Shown: positions 28,909 through 38,016 of the stretch, in pieces
Layout: the number at the start of each line of letters is the position of its first letter
How positions within the stretch are numbered: the first letter of the stretch is position 1
Source of the DNA: Mesorhizobium sp.
Lineage (GTDB): Bacteria > Pseudomonadota > Alphaproteobacteria > Rhizobiales > Rhizobiaceae
NCBI GenBank assembly: GCA_004020315.1
Contig: SAQG01000030.1
Span: 1-64,000, forward strand
Reading direction: 5' to 3'
DNA: 64,000 bases
Notes under the pieces: generated by a model
The model's database searches: none
What the model was told of the DNA's origin: nothing
Seen by the model: only the letters and a program-made list of their open reading frames with translations
Made by a program: the position numbers and the translations under genes

Positions 28909-29802
28909 TTAATCCTGGCTAGCATCGACCCCGACGAGGCGAGCCGCGGCGTTGCCGATCGGCATGTCGATGACCGTGATTGCGCCTTCGGCAAGGAAAC
29001 GACGTTCGTTTCTGGTCAGCGTAGCCGAATCGATCACCGCAAAATGTGGGCCAGTGGAGCGCTTCATCATCTGTCTGGCATATGTGCGCAGCATCTGATC
29101 GTTGAAGCGACAGCCAACGAAGAAAAAGCCCCGGTTGACGCGCCGTTGCTTCACCACGTCCGGGATCGGCGTCTGGATATCAATTTCGGTTAGGACTTCG
29201 ACGTAATCGGAATCAGCCACGAGGAAGTTTGCGGCCGGCCTGACGCTGCCGTGCGGCGCATAGAGCACCGTCCTTGCCACTTGTTCGGCGTCGAGTTCTG
29301 TTCCTGACAAATCGTAAGTTCTCGTCCAGATGTTACCAATTCCGGTCGCTCGCGTGGTTCCTTGTATCTCGACAACGTCTGTTTGGCCGGCCTCTGCAAG
29401 GGCTGCCCGCATGGCGCCATCGTACCAGCTGTCGATGATGATAGACAGTTGAAGGGTTGCGAGCCAGGCGTGAAGAACGGTCGGCTCGGCGGGGGCTGCG
29501 AATATCTCCGCCATCCACGCTTGAAGAGTCCGACGATGTCGGCGCTGCTCGATAAACTGCGCGACCGACCACATATTGGTGCGAATCCTGGAAGGGGCAG
29601 GCGCCCGCTTGTTGAGCGCCGCGGCGACATCTTCAGGGGTGCAAGGTGCAGGTGATTCCGGCGTGTTAAGCTGCAGAAGACCAGGACCGAGATAGGGGAT
29701 CACTCGATCGGCCTTGAGAGCGCCCTTCAGCAGGTCAATCAGCTTTTTGGCAAAACTGCCCCGGACGACGACGAGATGGTCCCAGCTCAGCATCGTGTTC
29801 AT
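28909..29802 (-). CDS. SIR2-like domain protein of the nif operon
   Basis: The 297-residue protein has KADRVIPYLGPGLLQL, typical of the SIR2_2/SIR2-like NAD-binding fold (VxxxGAGxS replaced by YLGPGLL), and later FFFVGCRFNDQMLRTYARQM. The canonical deacetylase HG motif and zinc Cys pairs are not seen, so it is unlikely to be a sirtuin deacetylase. The start has GGAGAGGAA upstream. It is the last gene after nifB-fdxN-nifZ-fixU, ~35 bases from fixU, so it is probably part of the nif regulon. Its function in nitrogen fixation is not known to me. Confidence 0.75.
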   Translation of the reverse strand: MNTMLSWDHLVVVRGSFAKKLIDLLKGALKADRVIPYLGPGLLQLNTPESPAPCTPEDVAAALNKRAPAPSRIRTNMWSVAQFIEQRRHRRTLQAWMAEIFAAPAEPTVLHAWLATLQLSIIIDSWYDGAMRAALAEAGQTDVVEIQGTTRATGIGNIWTRTYDLSGTELDAEQVARTVLYAPHGSVRPAANFLVADSDYVEVLTEIDIQTPIPDVVKQRRVNRGFFFVGCRFNDQMLRTYARQMMKRSTGPHFAVIDSATLTRNERRFLAEGAITVIDMPIGNAAARLVGVDASQD

Positions 29803-29836
29803 ACGCGTTTCCTCTCCGCCACTGAACCCACCGGCA

Positions 29837-30049
29837 TCAGGCCCCGTCGGAAATCTTCATCGCCTCGACGGTGATCGGCAAACGCGTATCGCGCGGAAGG
29901 TCGGGCAGCATGAGCCGCCAACCGTTCCTGAGCGTCACGGTCCCGCCCCATAAGTCTGCGTTCTCAATCTCGGTGATCGGCTCTTCGAGATCCTTCTTGG
30001 GGACATAAGCCGACAAGCCAGTAGCGGTCCTGCGAATCATTACTTTCAT
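29837..30049 (-). CDS. fixU: NifT/FixU
   Basis: 70 residues: MKVMIRRTATGLSAYVPKKD then LEEPITEIENADLWGGTVTL and NGWRLMLPDLP. This is the characteristic NifT/FixU sequence. It overlaps the end of nifZ by ATGA. The role is unknown; it is a constant neighbour of nifZ in rhizobia. Confidence 0.92.
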   Translation of the reverse strand: MKVMIRRTATGLSAYVPKKDLEEPITEIENADLWGGTVTLRNGWRLMLPDLPRDTRLPITVEAMKISDGA

Positions 30050-30366
30050 CCGGCTGTTCCTCCGTTGGAAATGCCTTCAGCTCCGCAGGGAACCTCGACT
30101 TTGTCGAGGCTAATGAGTTCGCGCGCTCGCATGCCGACGACCGTGCCACGATCGATCCATTCGACCGCATAGATGAAGAATTGCTGGAGAAAGGTTCCAA
30201 TGTCGCGCACGTAGCCTTCGTCGCCCTTCCGCACGAGGTTTTCGCCGATCTCCTTGCCGGGATAGGTGCCGTCGTTTTTTATGTGGCGTGTTGCACGGAC
30301 CCGCTCACCCTGCATGAACCGTGGCGGTCTGCCGATTTCGACCTCCTGTTCGCGTCTGGACCACAT
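30046..30366 (-). CDS. nifZ: NifZ
   Basis: NifZ-family protein, 106 aa from the ATG at 30366 (AAGGA nine bases upstream; ATG 30375 leaves almost no spacing to it). Motifs are GERVRATRHIKNDGTYPGKE, GEGYVRDIG-type loop (KGDEGYVRDIGTFLQQFFIY) and AVEWIDRGTVVGMRARELI. NifZ helps mature the second P-cluster of the MoFe protein. It lies between fdxN and fixU in the nifB operon. Confidence 0.93.
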   Translation of the reverse strand: MWSRREQEVEIGRPPRFMQGERVRATRHIKNDGTYPGKEIGENLVRKGDEGYVRDIGTFLQQFFIYAVEWIDRGTVVGMRARELISLDKVEVPCGAEGISNGGTAG

Positions 30367-30451
30367 GCTGTCCATTCCTTTCTCGAGGCTTTTGGTGTGG
30401 TCGCGGGTTGCAGGCGTCCTCGCGCGGCGAACCCGACCGTTTCGGTAGGAA

Positions 30452-30646
30452 TCAAGCGGGAACGCAGGTTTTCGGTACCGGACAGACCGACACGCATTGC
30501 TGCTTATCGAAGGCCTCCTTGCATTCGGTGCACTTGATTGGATCGATCACATAGGCGTCGCCCTTGAACTTGATCGCTTCCGAGGGACATTCGAACTCGC
30601 AGGCCCCGCATTGGGTACATTGGGATGCGATGATCTTGAAAGCCAT
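30452..30646 (-). CDS. fdxN: FdxN, 2[4Fe-4S] ferredoxin
   Basis: The 64-residue ferredoxin has two cluster motifs: CTQCGACEFECP and CTECKEAFDKQQCVSVCP. The second carries the extended spacing typical of nif-type FdxN. The start has AGGAG upstream. It supplies electrons to nitrogenase or to NifB chemistry. It lies directly after nifB. Confidence 0.95.
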   Translation of the reverse strand: MAFKIIASQCTQCGACEFECPSEAIKFKGDAYVIDPIKCTECKEAFDKQQCVSVCPVPKTCVPA

Positions 30647-30675
30647 TCTAACTCCTGGTTATCGGACGAGACCGC

Positions 30676-32157
30676 TCAGGCCGTCGCCGCTAGTGGTCTG
30701 ATCCCAAACTCTGCCGCGTAAAGTGCGCTGACTGCGGTCTCGATGTAGTCATGGCCATAGGCGTCGGTTACGCGCAGTCCAGCTCGCGAGAGTTGTTCCT
30801 TCGGGCGATTTCCGATCTTGGCGCATAGCACTATGTGTATGCCTTCCAGCGCAGCGAAGACGCCCTCGAGGGTGGCGTCTTCGCCCCCGCCTCCGAGGCA
30901 ATACCGCTCGACCTTCCGATGCCCGACCAAGCTGATCCCTCTAGGCGAGACTTCATAAACCTGGAATTCCTTCGCGTGGCCGAAGTGTTCGTTGACGCGT
31001 CCACCTCCCTTTGTGGCCACCGCAACCAGAAGCGACTTTTCGGAGTCTGTTGCCTTGACCATACCGATGGCCTCGCTCCTCGCCGCCTCATGATCACGGC
31101 GCTCGTGTGCGACCACCTGCCGATAGGCCTGACGCTTGCCAGCATCGTAGGTGACATCGTCGGGAATCCCATCCAGCGTGAATTCCTGGCCACGATCTTC
31201 ACCGAGCAGGCCGACAGCATCTGCCCGGCACTGCCGGCAGTGGCGCATCAACTTGGCGCCACCTTCAAGTCGATCCTGAAGAGCCATCATCTCCATTGCC
31301 GTTGGGCCGCGCTGCCCGATGAGTCCGTAGTGGGTGCCGTGCGCCGGGTCCGAAATCAGAGGCATCACGTTGTGCAGGAACGCGCCCCGCTCCTTGACCA
31401 TTTTGTTCACCTCAAACAGGTGCTGGTCGTTCACTCCAGGAATCATCACCGAGTTGATTTTGGTGAGGATGCCGCGCGCGCTCAGCATCTCCAGGCCCAG
31501 CATCTGCCGCGCGTGCAAGATTCGAGCGGCTTCGATGCCGAAGTAGCGGCGATTTTCATAAAAAATCCAAGGATAGATCTTTGCGCCGACTTCCGGGTCG
31601 ACCATGTTGATGGTGATCGTCACGTGATCAACATTCATTTCGGCAAGCTCAGCTACATGGTCCGGCAGCACGAGCCCGTTGGTGGAGACGCACAGCTTTA
31701 TGTCGGGGATTTCCCTGATGACGCGGTCGAACGTTGCCTTCGTTTTCTCCCAGTCGTAACAGGCATCCCCCGGCCCAGCGATGCCAAGAACCGAAAGCTG
31801 CGGAACTTCGTTGGCAACCGCGATGACCTTGCGTAGCGCTTGGTCGGGCGTCAGCTTCTCAGACACAACACCAGGCCGGCTCTCGTTGGCGCAATCGTAT
31901 TTGCGATTGCAGTAGTTGCACTGGACATTGCAAGCCGGCGCGACCGCCACATGCATACGCGCGAAATAGTGATGCGCTTCCTCCGAAAAGCAGGGGTGAT
32001 CCTTGATCTTGTCCCAAATAGCCGGATCCACATCGCCCGGGCTGGTCGGCGACGAACCGTAGGAGGACGGTGCGCAGCCACCGGATTTCGCGGCTGCCAG
32101 AAAACCCTCGGATGTCGTGCTGGTCGGCCCCTCAATCGAAACTGTCGGTGAGGACAT
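30676..32157 (-). CDS. nifB: NifB, FeMo-cofactor precursor (NifB-co) synthase
   Basis: The start chosen is ATG 32157 with ACGGAG upstream; the longer frame adds 18 unconserved residues. The 493-aa protein contains the radical-SAM motif CNVQCNYCNRKYDC, GIAGPGDACYDWEKT, and the C-terminal NifX/NafY-like domain (VAVATKGGGRVNEHFGHAKE). NifB fuses [4Fe-4S] clusters and inserts carbide to make the 8Fe core of FeMo-co. A -24/-12 promoter and NifA site lie upstream. It is first in the operon nifB-fdxN-nifZ-fixU-SIR2-like. Confidence 0.97.
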   Translation of the reverse strand: MSSPTVSIEGPTSTTSEGFLAAAKSGGCAPSSYGSSPTSPGDVDPAIWDKIKDHPCFSEEAHHYFARMHVAVAPACNVQCNYCNRKYDCANESRPGVVSEKLTPDQALRKVIAVANEVPQLSVLGIAGPGDACYDWEKTKATFDRVIREIPDIKLCVSTNGLVLPDHVAELAEMNVDHVTITINMVDPEVGAKIYPWIFYENRRYFGIEAARILHARQMLGLEMLSARGILTKINSVMIPGVNDQHLFEVNKMVKERGAFLHNVMPLISDPAHGTHYGLIGQRGPTAMEMMALQDRLEGGAKLMRHCRQCRADAVGLLGEDRGQEFTLDGIPDDVTYDAGKRQAYRQVVAHERRDHEAARSEAIGMVKATDSEKSLLVAVATKGGGRVNEHFGHAKEFQVYEVSPRGISLVGHRKVERYCLGGGGEDATLEGVFAALEGIHIVLCAKIGNRPKEQLSRAGLRVTDAYGHDYIETAVSALYAAEFGIRPLAATA

Positions 32158-32194
32158 CAAACGGCTCCGTTGCTGGTAACGTCGCGGTTCAAGG

Positions 32195-32211
32195 TGCAAG
32201 AGCCATACCAA
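32195..32211 (-). promoter_or_regulatory. Sigma-54 promoter of nifB
   Basis: The minus strand reads TTGGTATGGCTCTTGCA, giving GG-N10-GC with a good TTGCA -12 box, 38 bases before the nifB start. Confidence 0.85.
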
Positions 32212-32281
32212 CTTAAAAAAGCGGCTTCAGTTCACTATTTGGGTCGATGTCGGATTGTGTGAGGCCGGCGCGACACAATTT

Positions 32282-32297
32282 TGTCCTGCTTGCGACA
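32282..32297. promoter_or_regulatory. NifA upstream activator sequence of nifB
   Basis: TGT-CCTGCTTGCG-ACA is an exact TGT-N10-ACA, about 80 bases upstream of the -24 box. A second inverted pair, TTGTGT-N12-ACACAA (32255-32278), lies between but has non-standard spacing. Confidence 0.8.
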
Positions 32298-32380
32298 GTG
32301 CAAGTCCAAATCCGTTCAGAAGCACAAAGCACTCCTTGTCGCGCAGAGGGCGCGCAAGACCACTGGCCTGACGATTGGCT

Positions 32381-32811
32381 CATCAGGCTCTTAGAATTTC
32401 CTTCACCTCGAGACTATGCCGGCGTATCGCCTAGCCGACTTGTCGCGGCGTGAGGCGGAGAATTCGAGCCGCATTAGCCTGAACCCAGCCGGCCTTCTCC
32501 ATTGTGTCGATCAGCCGGTCACGCTCCGTCCGTCGCGGTCCCAGCGCCGGTCCGGCCGTATCGTTAGAATCGCAACCGGCTATCTCGTGTTCAGGGGCGC
32601 CGATGCGCCTAACCGGCTTCGTGCTGGGCCGTGAGAGCTCGTCGATGCCATTGCCACGTTCCGAAAGATTGGTTCCTTCCAGAGGAGAACGCGCAAGTGT
32701 GGCTGTTCTTTACACGCAGTTCTCCAGCTCGCGGACGTTGCCGGGGAAATAGCATTGCGAGATCAGCTCAACTGCCGACGGCGTAAAGCCATGGTTCTCC
32801 ATATTTCAAGG
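32381..32811 (-). pseudogene. nifA: nifA 3' relic with two in-frame stops
   Basis: The minus strand reads in one frame NHGFTPSAVELISQCYFPGN then VRELENCV, a TAA stop, RTATLA, a variable linker, and then RDRLIDTMEKAGWVQANAAR, ILRLTPRQVG, a TAG stop where NifA has Tyr, and AIRRHSLEVKE. This is the end of the AAA+ domain and the helix-turn-helix of NifA. It lies upstream of nifB, the usual nifA position in rhizobia. Besides the two stops, HTH residues have changed (KAA to NAA, GLTP to RLTP). It is cut on its 5' side by an IS66 end at 32812. Confidence 0.85.
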
Positions 32812-33205
32812 GTAAGCGCTGTGTCCTTCCAGGAGTGCCCGCGATCTGTGGGCCTGCCGATTCTGAGGTGGATCGGAGATCGGCTTGTGTCTGAACTTGA
32901 ACTTTACGATTGACCCTGAGCGGCAGCCTCGGCGTTTCAAGGTGATCAACGGCGCTGTTAGTCGGCAGGCATTGGTCGATGGACGACAAGGGACGGAGTC
33001 ATCGCCGAGACCCTGGGGCCGAACGTGGTGATCTCGGAGGTTGCCCGGCGCTACGGGCTGCGGCCGCGGCGGAACGCTCGCAAGCTTGCGACGTCGGCAG
33101 GACAGGCCACTCCCGCCTTTGTTCCGGTGGTGGTTTCGGTGGCGCCACCGGAACGACCCGTTGGGCCTACATCCGTGCACCAGAACTCAAGGCCGCGGCC
33201 TGAGA
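32812..33205 (+). mobile_element. IS66-family left end and tnpA 5' fragment
   Basis: GTAAGCG at 32812 is the usual IS66 terminus. Downstream are pieces of OrfA: RRFKVINGAVSRQALVD in one frame and then VISEVARRYGLRPRRNARKL and ATPAFVPVVVSVAPPERP in another. The rest of the element is missing. It interrupts the nifA relic. Confidence 0.75.
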
Positions 33206-33237
33206 ATCGGCCGCCCGCTCACCCTTTACTTGGTTCC

Positions 33238-33958
33238 TCAGCCGACAGCGCTAAGAAGGAGAGCAACTTCCGTCGGTGCGAGGATCATTGCGTCGTGGCC
33301 AGTGGCGAGTTCCTGCCACGCCCAGCCATCCTGCTTCGCGACCCATTCTCGCGCTCCCGCCGTCGGCGGGTGGAGCGGATTAGTGCAGACGACATAGGTT
33401 CGGGGCCTGCCGTTGCCGAGCGGGGGCTCGAGCTTAAGTCTGCTTTCGTAGGTGCTTGCCGCATGCGGTGTTATCCGGCGCCGCACCCAGTCCGTGAGCG
33501 AGTGTCCCTTGGGAATGCCGAATGCTGTTGGCGGCGGAGTCGGCATGAAGATACCCCGTCCTTCCTCCGCAACCAATTTTCGACGGGCGGCGACGATGTC
33601 GGGGGGCATGGTGCTGAATACACTTTGACCGCTCTCGACGATGGCGCCGTCGAGCGAGATAAACGAGATGGCTGATATGGTCGGGTATCCGGTCGGCGGC
33701 GCCGGTGATGCTGATGCCGCCTAGACTGTGACCGACAAGGATCACATCGCTCAGCTCTTCCGTTACAATGTGGTTGACGATGTCGGTCACGAATGTGTCG
33801 GGCGTGATGTCCTTGCACAGCAAATGTGCGCGTTCGCCGACACCTGTCTGGGTCGGCGTGGTCACGTGGCATCCCATCTTGCGAAGATTGGCGGCGACGT
33901 CCCGCCAACACCATCCGCCATGCCAGGCACCATGCACTAGCACATACGTCTTTGTCAT
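33238..33958 (-). pseudogene. Alpha/beta hydrolase (EstC/SABP2-like), one frameshift
   Basis: ATG 33958 begins MTKTYVLVHGAWHGGWCWRD with the oxyanion loop, followed by VILVGHSLGGISITGAADRI with the nucleophile. A one-base change near 33650 moves the chain into DGAIVESGQSVFSTMPPD, RTYVVCTNPLHPP and finally LATGHDAMILAPTEVALLLS with the catalytic His. Correcting one base would restore a full ~240-residue enzyme. The substrate is unknown. Confidence 0.8.
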
Positions 33959-34223
33959 GGATTGTGCCGTTCCATTTGCTCACCGGCCGTTGTGGCTGCC
34001 ATCCGGCACGATGGCCGAACGTTGTCCCAAAGGGGCTCGACCACGTTACCGGTGGTAAGTCCGGCGCACAGGCCGCCGCCGTGGCCTGAGGACACCCCTA
34101 CCAGTCGAGGAAATTTGAATTGCGAACGCCCAATATTCACTAGCTCTTTGCAAGTGGATGGAGAGGCTCATGGTGTGCCGCAGTTGCTCGCTGCCGGCAT
34201 GCTCTTGGCACGGTCCCGGCTGA

Positions 34224-34523
34224 TCATCCGAACTTGAACAGGACACCAAAGCCGCCGCGCGGATAGTTCCACTCGATGTCGCCGCCTTTCTCGCACAATA
34301 TCCGGCAGGTGCCGCATTCCATGCAGCCGTCGGCGGTGATCTCGACTTGGCCCCTGTCATTCAACTCATAGCATTTCGCTGGACAGACGTAGGTCAACGC
34401 AAGCAAGTTCGCGCTTGGCTTCTCGTGCGGTCGCACTATGATATGGGGGCGGCCGGAATCGACCAGGTAGCGGTTCTGGTAAAGCTTGTCCTCGACACGA
34501 ACCTTCGTCACTGCGATCGTCAT
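34224..34523 (-). CDS. fixX: FixX ferredoxin-like protein
   Basis: 99 residues with YVCPAKCYEL and DGCMECGTCRILCEKGGDIE then WNYPRGGFGV, the typical FixX cysteine set and C-terminus. GAGG precedes ATG 34523. It is the last gene of fixABCX and passes electrons from the FixABC complex toward nitrogenase. Confidence 0.95.
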   Translation of the reverse strand: MTIAVTKVRVEDKLYQNRYLVDSGRPHIIVRPHEKPSANLLALTYVCPAKCYELNDRGQVEITADGCMECGTCRILCEKGGDIEWNYPRGGFGVLFKFG

Positions 34524-34535
34524 CTTGTACCCTCT

Positions 34536-35840
34536 TCAGCGCCATGCCAATGCCAGCCGGACCGCGTCGCTGACCAACCCCCAGCGCGAGCGCGCGTTGA
34601 TGAAGGCGGCCGTGGTGGCCCTTTCCTTCTCGATCTTCGGCGTGCCGTCGACACGCATGAAGTTCTGAGCGGCATACGACATCAACCGCGGATAGCTGGT
34701 AAAAAAGTTGCTGGAATTGGTGTGGAGTAAGGCTGGCATGTCCTTGTATTTCTTAAGATCCTTGATCACAAAGGATTCATCCAGCATCGTCTTGTAGAGC
34801 GCAAGGTTCCCTTTGGTCATAGGACCGTTGCGGCTTTTGACTTTGATGATCGCCTCAGCCGCGACACGACCCGAGGTCATGGCAAGGTTCGAACCCTCAC
34901 GGTGAATGGCATTGTTCAGTTGCGCTGCGTCGCCGACGATGACCCAACCGTCGCCGAAGAGCTGCGGAATGGCCCTGTAACCACCTTCGGGGATAAGATG
35001 GGCGGCATATTCTTTCACCTCCGAGCCAGCGATCAGCGGCCGGATCGAAGGATGGTTTTTCATCGCGTCTAGGAGGGCGGACGGGCTCTCCAACATCGCG
35101 GCGAAATCCGAGACCAGGCAGCCGATGCCGAGTGAAATCGACTCCTTGTTGGTGTAAAGGAAGCCGAGCCCGGCCATGTCGCGAGAGATCGTGCCCACGG
35201 CCTCGATTACGCAGCCTTCATCGCCCTTGACACCGAACCGCTGGTCAATGACCTCTTCGGGCAAGAAATGCATTTCCTTGACGGCAAGCGCCACGGTCTC
35301 CGGCTTCGGCATCTCGCGCAGGCCTGCGCGAGTGCCAAGCAATCCCGACACCCCTTCTGCGAGAACGACCACATTCGCGAAGACCACTCCGCCAGCCCGG
35401 TCTGTGCGGACGCCGATCACCTTGCCATTGCCATCACGGACGAGTTCCGTCGCGGTCGTCTCACACAGGACCGTCGCGCCAGCCTCGCGCACCTTGCGGG
35501 AAAACCATTTGTCGAACTGGGCGCGGATGATCGTGTAGCGGTTGGGTTTCGCCTCATTGAAGTCGTCCGACCGGTAATGAATTCCGGTGTGAGATGTGTT
35601 GTCCATCACCCAAAGTCGCTGTTCGACCAGGTGCCGCTCGAGGGGCGCATCATCCCGGAAGTCCGGGATGATCTTCTCCAGCATGTTCGCGTACATTATG
35701 GCGCCCTGGACGTTCTTAGAGCCCGGATATTCCCCGCGCTCCAACTGCAGTACCTTCAGCCCCTGGCTTGCCAAAGTGTAAGCAGCTGCGTTTCCGGACA
35801 TGCCGGCTCCGACCACAATGGCATCGAATTGTTCAATCAT
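34536..35840 (-). CDS. fixC: FixC, ETF-quinone-oxidoreductase-like flavoprotein
   Basis: The start ATG 35840 has GGGAGAGG upstream; the frame extends further upstream without support. The 434-aa protein begins FDAIVVGAGMSGNAAAYTLA, the dinucleotide fold for FAD. It continues with YPGSKNVQGAIMYANMLEKI and FGDGWVIVGDAAQLNNAIHR then EGSNLAMTSGRVAAE, as in FixC. With FixA/FixB it bifurcates electrons from NADH to quinone and a low-potential ferredoxin. Confidence 0.96.
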   Translation of the reverse strand: MIEQFDAIVVGAGMSGNAAAYTLASQGLKVLQLERGEYPGSKNVQGAIMYANMLEKIIPDFRDDAPLERHLVEQRLWVMDNTSHTGIHYRSDDFNEAKPNRYTIIRAQFDKWFSRKVREAGATVLCETTATELVRDGNGKVIGVRTDRAGGVVFANVVVLAEGVSGLLGTRAGLREMPKPETVALAVKEMHFLPEEVIDQRFGVKGDEGCVIEAVGTISRDMAGLGFLYTNKESISLGIGCLVSDFAAMLESPSALLDAMKNHPSIRPLIAGSEVKEYAAHLIPEGGYRAIPQLFGDGWVIVGDAAQLNNAIHREGSNLAMTSGRVAAEAIIKVKSRNGPMTKGNLALYKTMLDESFVIKDLKKYKDMPALLHTNSSNFFTSYPRLMSYAAQNFMRVDGTPKIEKERATTAAFINARSRWGLVSDAVRLALAWR

Positions 35841-35850
35841 GTCCTCTCCC

Positions 35851-36960
35851 TCAACTCGCAAGCTTGTCTCGACTGTGCGGCGACAGCCGCCGGGCGAAGG
35901 CTTCCGTGAGTGCGGGCAGGAAGCGGATTGCATCCGTGACGATCCCGAGGTGGGCGAACTCGAAAATCGGCGCGTTCGGATCGGTGTTGATCGCGACGAT
36001 GAGATCGGCCCCCTCGACCCCAACTCGGTGCTGGATGGCGCCGGAAATTCCGGCCGCGATGTAAAGCTTCGGTCGAATGGTCTTGCCAGTTTGGCCAATC
36101 TGGCGATCAGCCGGCATCCAGCCCTTCTGGACCAAGGGGCGCGAACAGCCATGCTCGGCGCCGATCGCTCGGGCAAGATTCTTCACAAGCTGAAGGTTCT
36201 CCGCCGCACCGAGACCGAGGCCTCCCGCAACCACGACATCCGCATAGGCAAGATTTGCCATTGCCGACTGGTTATCCGGTAGGAAGCCGAGGACTTTGGT
36301 GACGATATCGTCCTCAACGAGCGACAGCTTGTGCCGCATGACACGCCCGACCGGCTTATCCACCCGTTGCGGCATAGGCATGACCCTTGGTCGCACCGTC
36401 GCCATTTGCGGCCGGTAATTTAGTGTATAGATCGTACACAACAACGAGCCACCAAAAGTCGGACGGGTCGCGGCGAGTGAACCGTCGGAATCTACATCAA
36501 GTTCGGTGCAGTCGGCCGTGAGCCCCGTCTGCAGGGTCGTCGCTACCGAGCCCGCAAGATCCCTGCCCAGTGTGGTCGCGCCGAGAAGGAGGATTTCGGG
36601 TTTATGGGTATTGACCAGATCCGTGAGCGCCTTGGCGAACGGCTCGTTGCGGTAGTCGGCGAGCGGCGGCGCATCGACGATGTAGACAAGATCCGCCCCG
36701 TAAGCGAAGGCCTCGGCAACAGCGTCCTCGACCATCTCGCCCGGCGGTCCCAGCACGACGCCCGCGAGCTGGACTTCAAGCTTGTCGGCTAATTTGCGGC
36801 CTTCACCCAGCAGTTCGAATGATACAGGATGCACATTGCCGCGTTCGAGCTCGAGGAAGACCCACACGTGCCGGTAGTCTTTGAAACGGTCGGGAAGTTC
36901 TTTCTTTACACCGGCACGGCCGGGGGCAAGGCGAGGGGTAGCTTGGCTTGCGGTCGACAT
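35851..36960 (-). CDS. fixB: FixB, electron-transfer flavoprotein alpha-like subunit
   Basis: The ATG at 36960 has AGGAG upstream. The 369-aa protein ends with the ETF-alpha FAD domain: VVVAGGLGLGAAENLQLVKN, then GQTGKTIRPKLYIAAGISGA, IQHRVGVEGADLIVAINTDP and NAPIF. It pairs with FixA. fixA, fixB and fixC are separated by 10-20 bases. Confidence 0.96.
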   Translation of the reverse strand: MSTASQATPRLAPGRAGVKKELPDRFKDYRHVWVFLELERGNVHPVSFELLGEGRKLADKLEVQLAGVVLGPPGEMVEDAVAEAFAYGADLVYIVDAPPLADYRNEPFAKALTDLVNTHKPEILLLGATTLGRDLAGSVATTLQTGLTADCTELDVDSDGSLAATRPTFGGSLLCTIYTLNYRPQMATVRPRVMPMPQRVDKPVGRVMRHKLSLVEDDIVTKVLGFLPDNQSAMANLAYADVVVAGGLGLGAAENLQLVKNLARAIGAEHGCSRPLVQKGWMPADRQIGQTGKTIRPKLYIAAGISGAIQHRVGVEGADLIVAINTDPNAPIFEFAHLGIVTDAIRFLPALTEAFARRLSPHSRDKLAS

Positions 36961-36976
36961 TTTCTGCTCCTGGCCG

Positions 36977-37828
36977 TCACGTGCCGCTGTTGAAGGCCAA
37001 CTCATGTTCCAGCGCCGGCCGGCGGGTTAAGATATCGGCGATGAGTTCATCGGCGATGTCCTGCAAGCCCTTTTCCGCGGTGTCGATCTGCGCCGCGCTT
37101 TCTGCCCGTGCGGTGGGGGCGAAAACACGCTTGACGACTGTCGGCGAGCCACGCAGACCGCACCGGGTGAGATCGTCAATGCCGGCGTCGGCTGCAGTCC
37201 ACTTCACGACTTGGCTGCGCGCCGCGCAAAGAGCCTGCTGGAGCGAGCCCCGGCGGATTTCGTTGGTGTCTTCCAGCATGGTAATGAGGCAGGGGAGTCT
37301 GCTCTTCAGCAACTGGGTGCCGCCTTCGGCGCGACGCGCGACTTCGATCTCGCGCGTTTTGAGATCAATGGAGGCAATCTTCGCGACATAGGTAAGTTGC
37401 GATAGATCCAGGCGCTTGGCTATGCCGGGTCCGACCTGGGCGGTATCGCCGTCAATCGTCTGCTTGCCGGTGAAGACGATGTCTGGCCTGCCGAAAGTCT
37501 CCCCAATTTTTGCGATTGCTTGCGAAAGAGCAAAGGAGGTCGCCAGCGTATCGGATCCGGCAAAATAGCGGTCCGTCAAGAGAACTGCTCGGTCAGCACC
37601 GTAACCGAGCGCCTTTCGCAGCGAGTCCTCCGCCATGGGCGGACCCATTGTGAGCACAGTAACCTCGCCACCATGAACGTCGCGCAGTTTGAGCGCTTCT
37701 TCGAGGGCGAACAGGTCGTAAGGATTGATGATGGTCGGCACACCCTGACGCATGATCGTGTTCGTCACCGGGTGGACGCGGATCTGGGCCGAATCCGGCA
37801 CCTGCTTGATGCAGATTACGATGTGCAT
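36977..37828 (-). CDS. fixA: FixA, electron-transfer flavoprotein beta-like subunit
   Basis: The start ATG 37828 gives MHIVICIKQVPDSAQIRVHP, the family N-terminus; the frame upstream is not conserved. The 283-residue protein includes VLTMGPPMAEDSLRKALGYG and GKQTIDGDTAQVGPGIAKRL, ETF-beta signatures. It is first in fixABCX. A -24/-12 promoter and a NifA site lie 60-160 bases upstream. Confidence 0.96.
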   Translation of the reverse strand: MHIVICIKQVPDSAQIRVHPVTNTIMRQGVPTIINPYDLFALEEALKLRDVHGGEVTVLTMGPPMAEDSLRKALGYGADRAVLLTDRYFAGSDTLATSFALSQAIAKIGETFGRPDIVFTGKQTIDGDTAQVGPGIAKRLDLSQLTYVAKIASIDLKTREIEVARRAEGGTQLLKSRLPCLITMLEDTNEIRRGSLQQALCAARSQVVKWTAADAGIDDLTRCGLRGSPTVVKRVFAPTARAESAAQIDTAEKGLQDIADELIADILTRRPALEHELAFNSGT

Positions 37829-37885
37829 TGGCGATTTCTCTAAGCTCCCAGTCCGGATGCGTGCTTGGCGGTTCACCTCATTGCC

Positions 37886-37902
37886 TGCATCGTTCATGCC
37901 AA
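37886..37902 (-). promoter_or_regulatory. Sigma-54 promoter of fixABCX
   Basis: The minus strand reads TTGGCATGAACGATGCA, GG-N10-GC with a good TGGCATG -24 box, about 58 bases before fixA. Confidence 0.85.
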
Positions 37903-37972
37903 GTCTTCTTCCTGCCTCTATTCCAGAAGGTGGCTTCGTTTGCGTCCGAGGAGGCGTCATGAGGACTGGATT

Positions 37973-37988
37973 TGTCGACTTCCCGACA
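37973..37988. promoter_or_regulatory. NifA upstream activator sequence of fixABCX
   Basis: TGT-CGACTTCCCG-ACA is an exact TGT-N10-ACA, about 70 bases upstream of the -24 box. Confidence 0.82.
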
Positions 37989-38016
37989 TTGTCGCGTCGC
38001 AGCCGTGTCGGGCTCA

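Noticed and set aside
32255..32278. TTGTGT-N12-ACACAA as a second NifA site before nifB
   Set aside because: Half-site spacing is 12, not 10; a proper TGT-N10-ACA lies next to it, so it is mentioned only as context.
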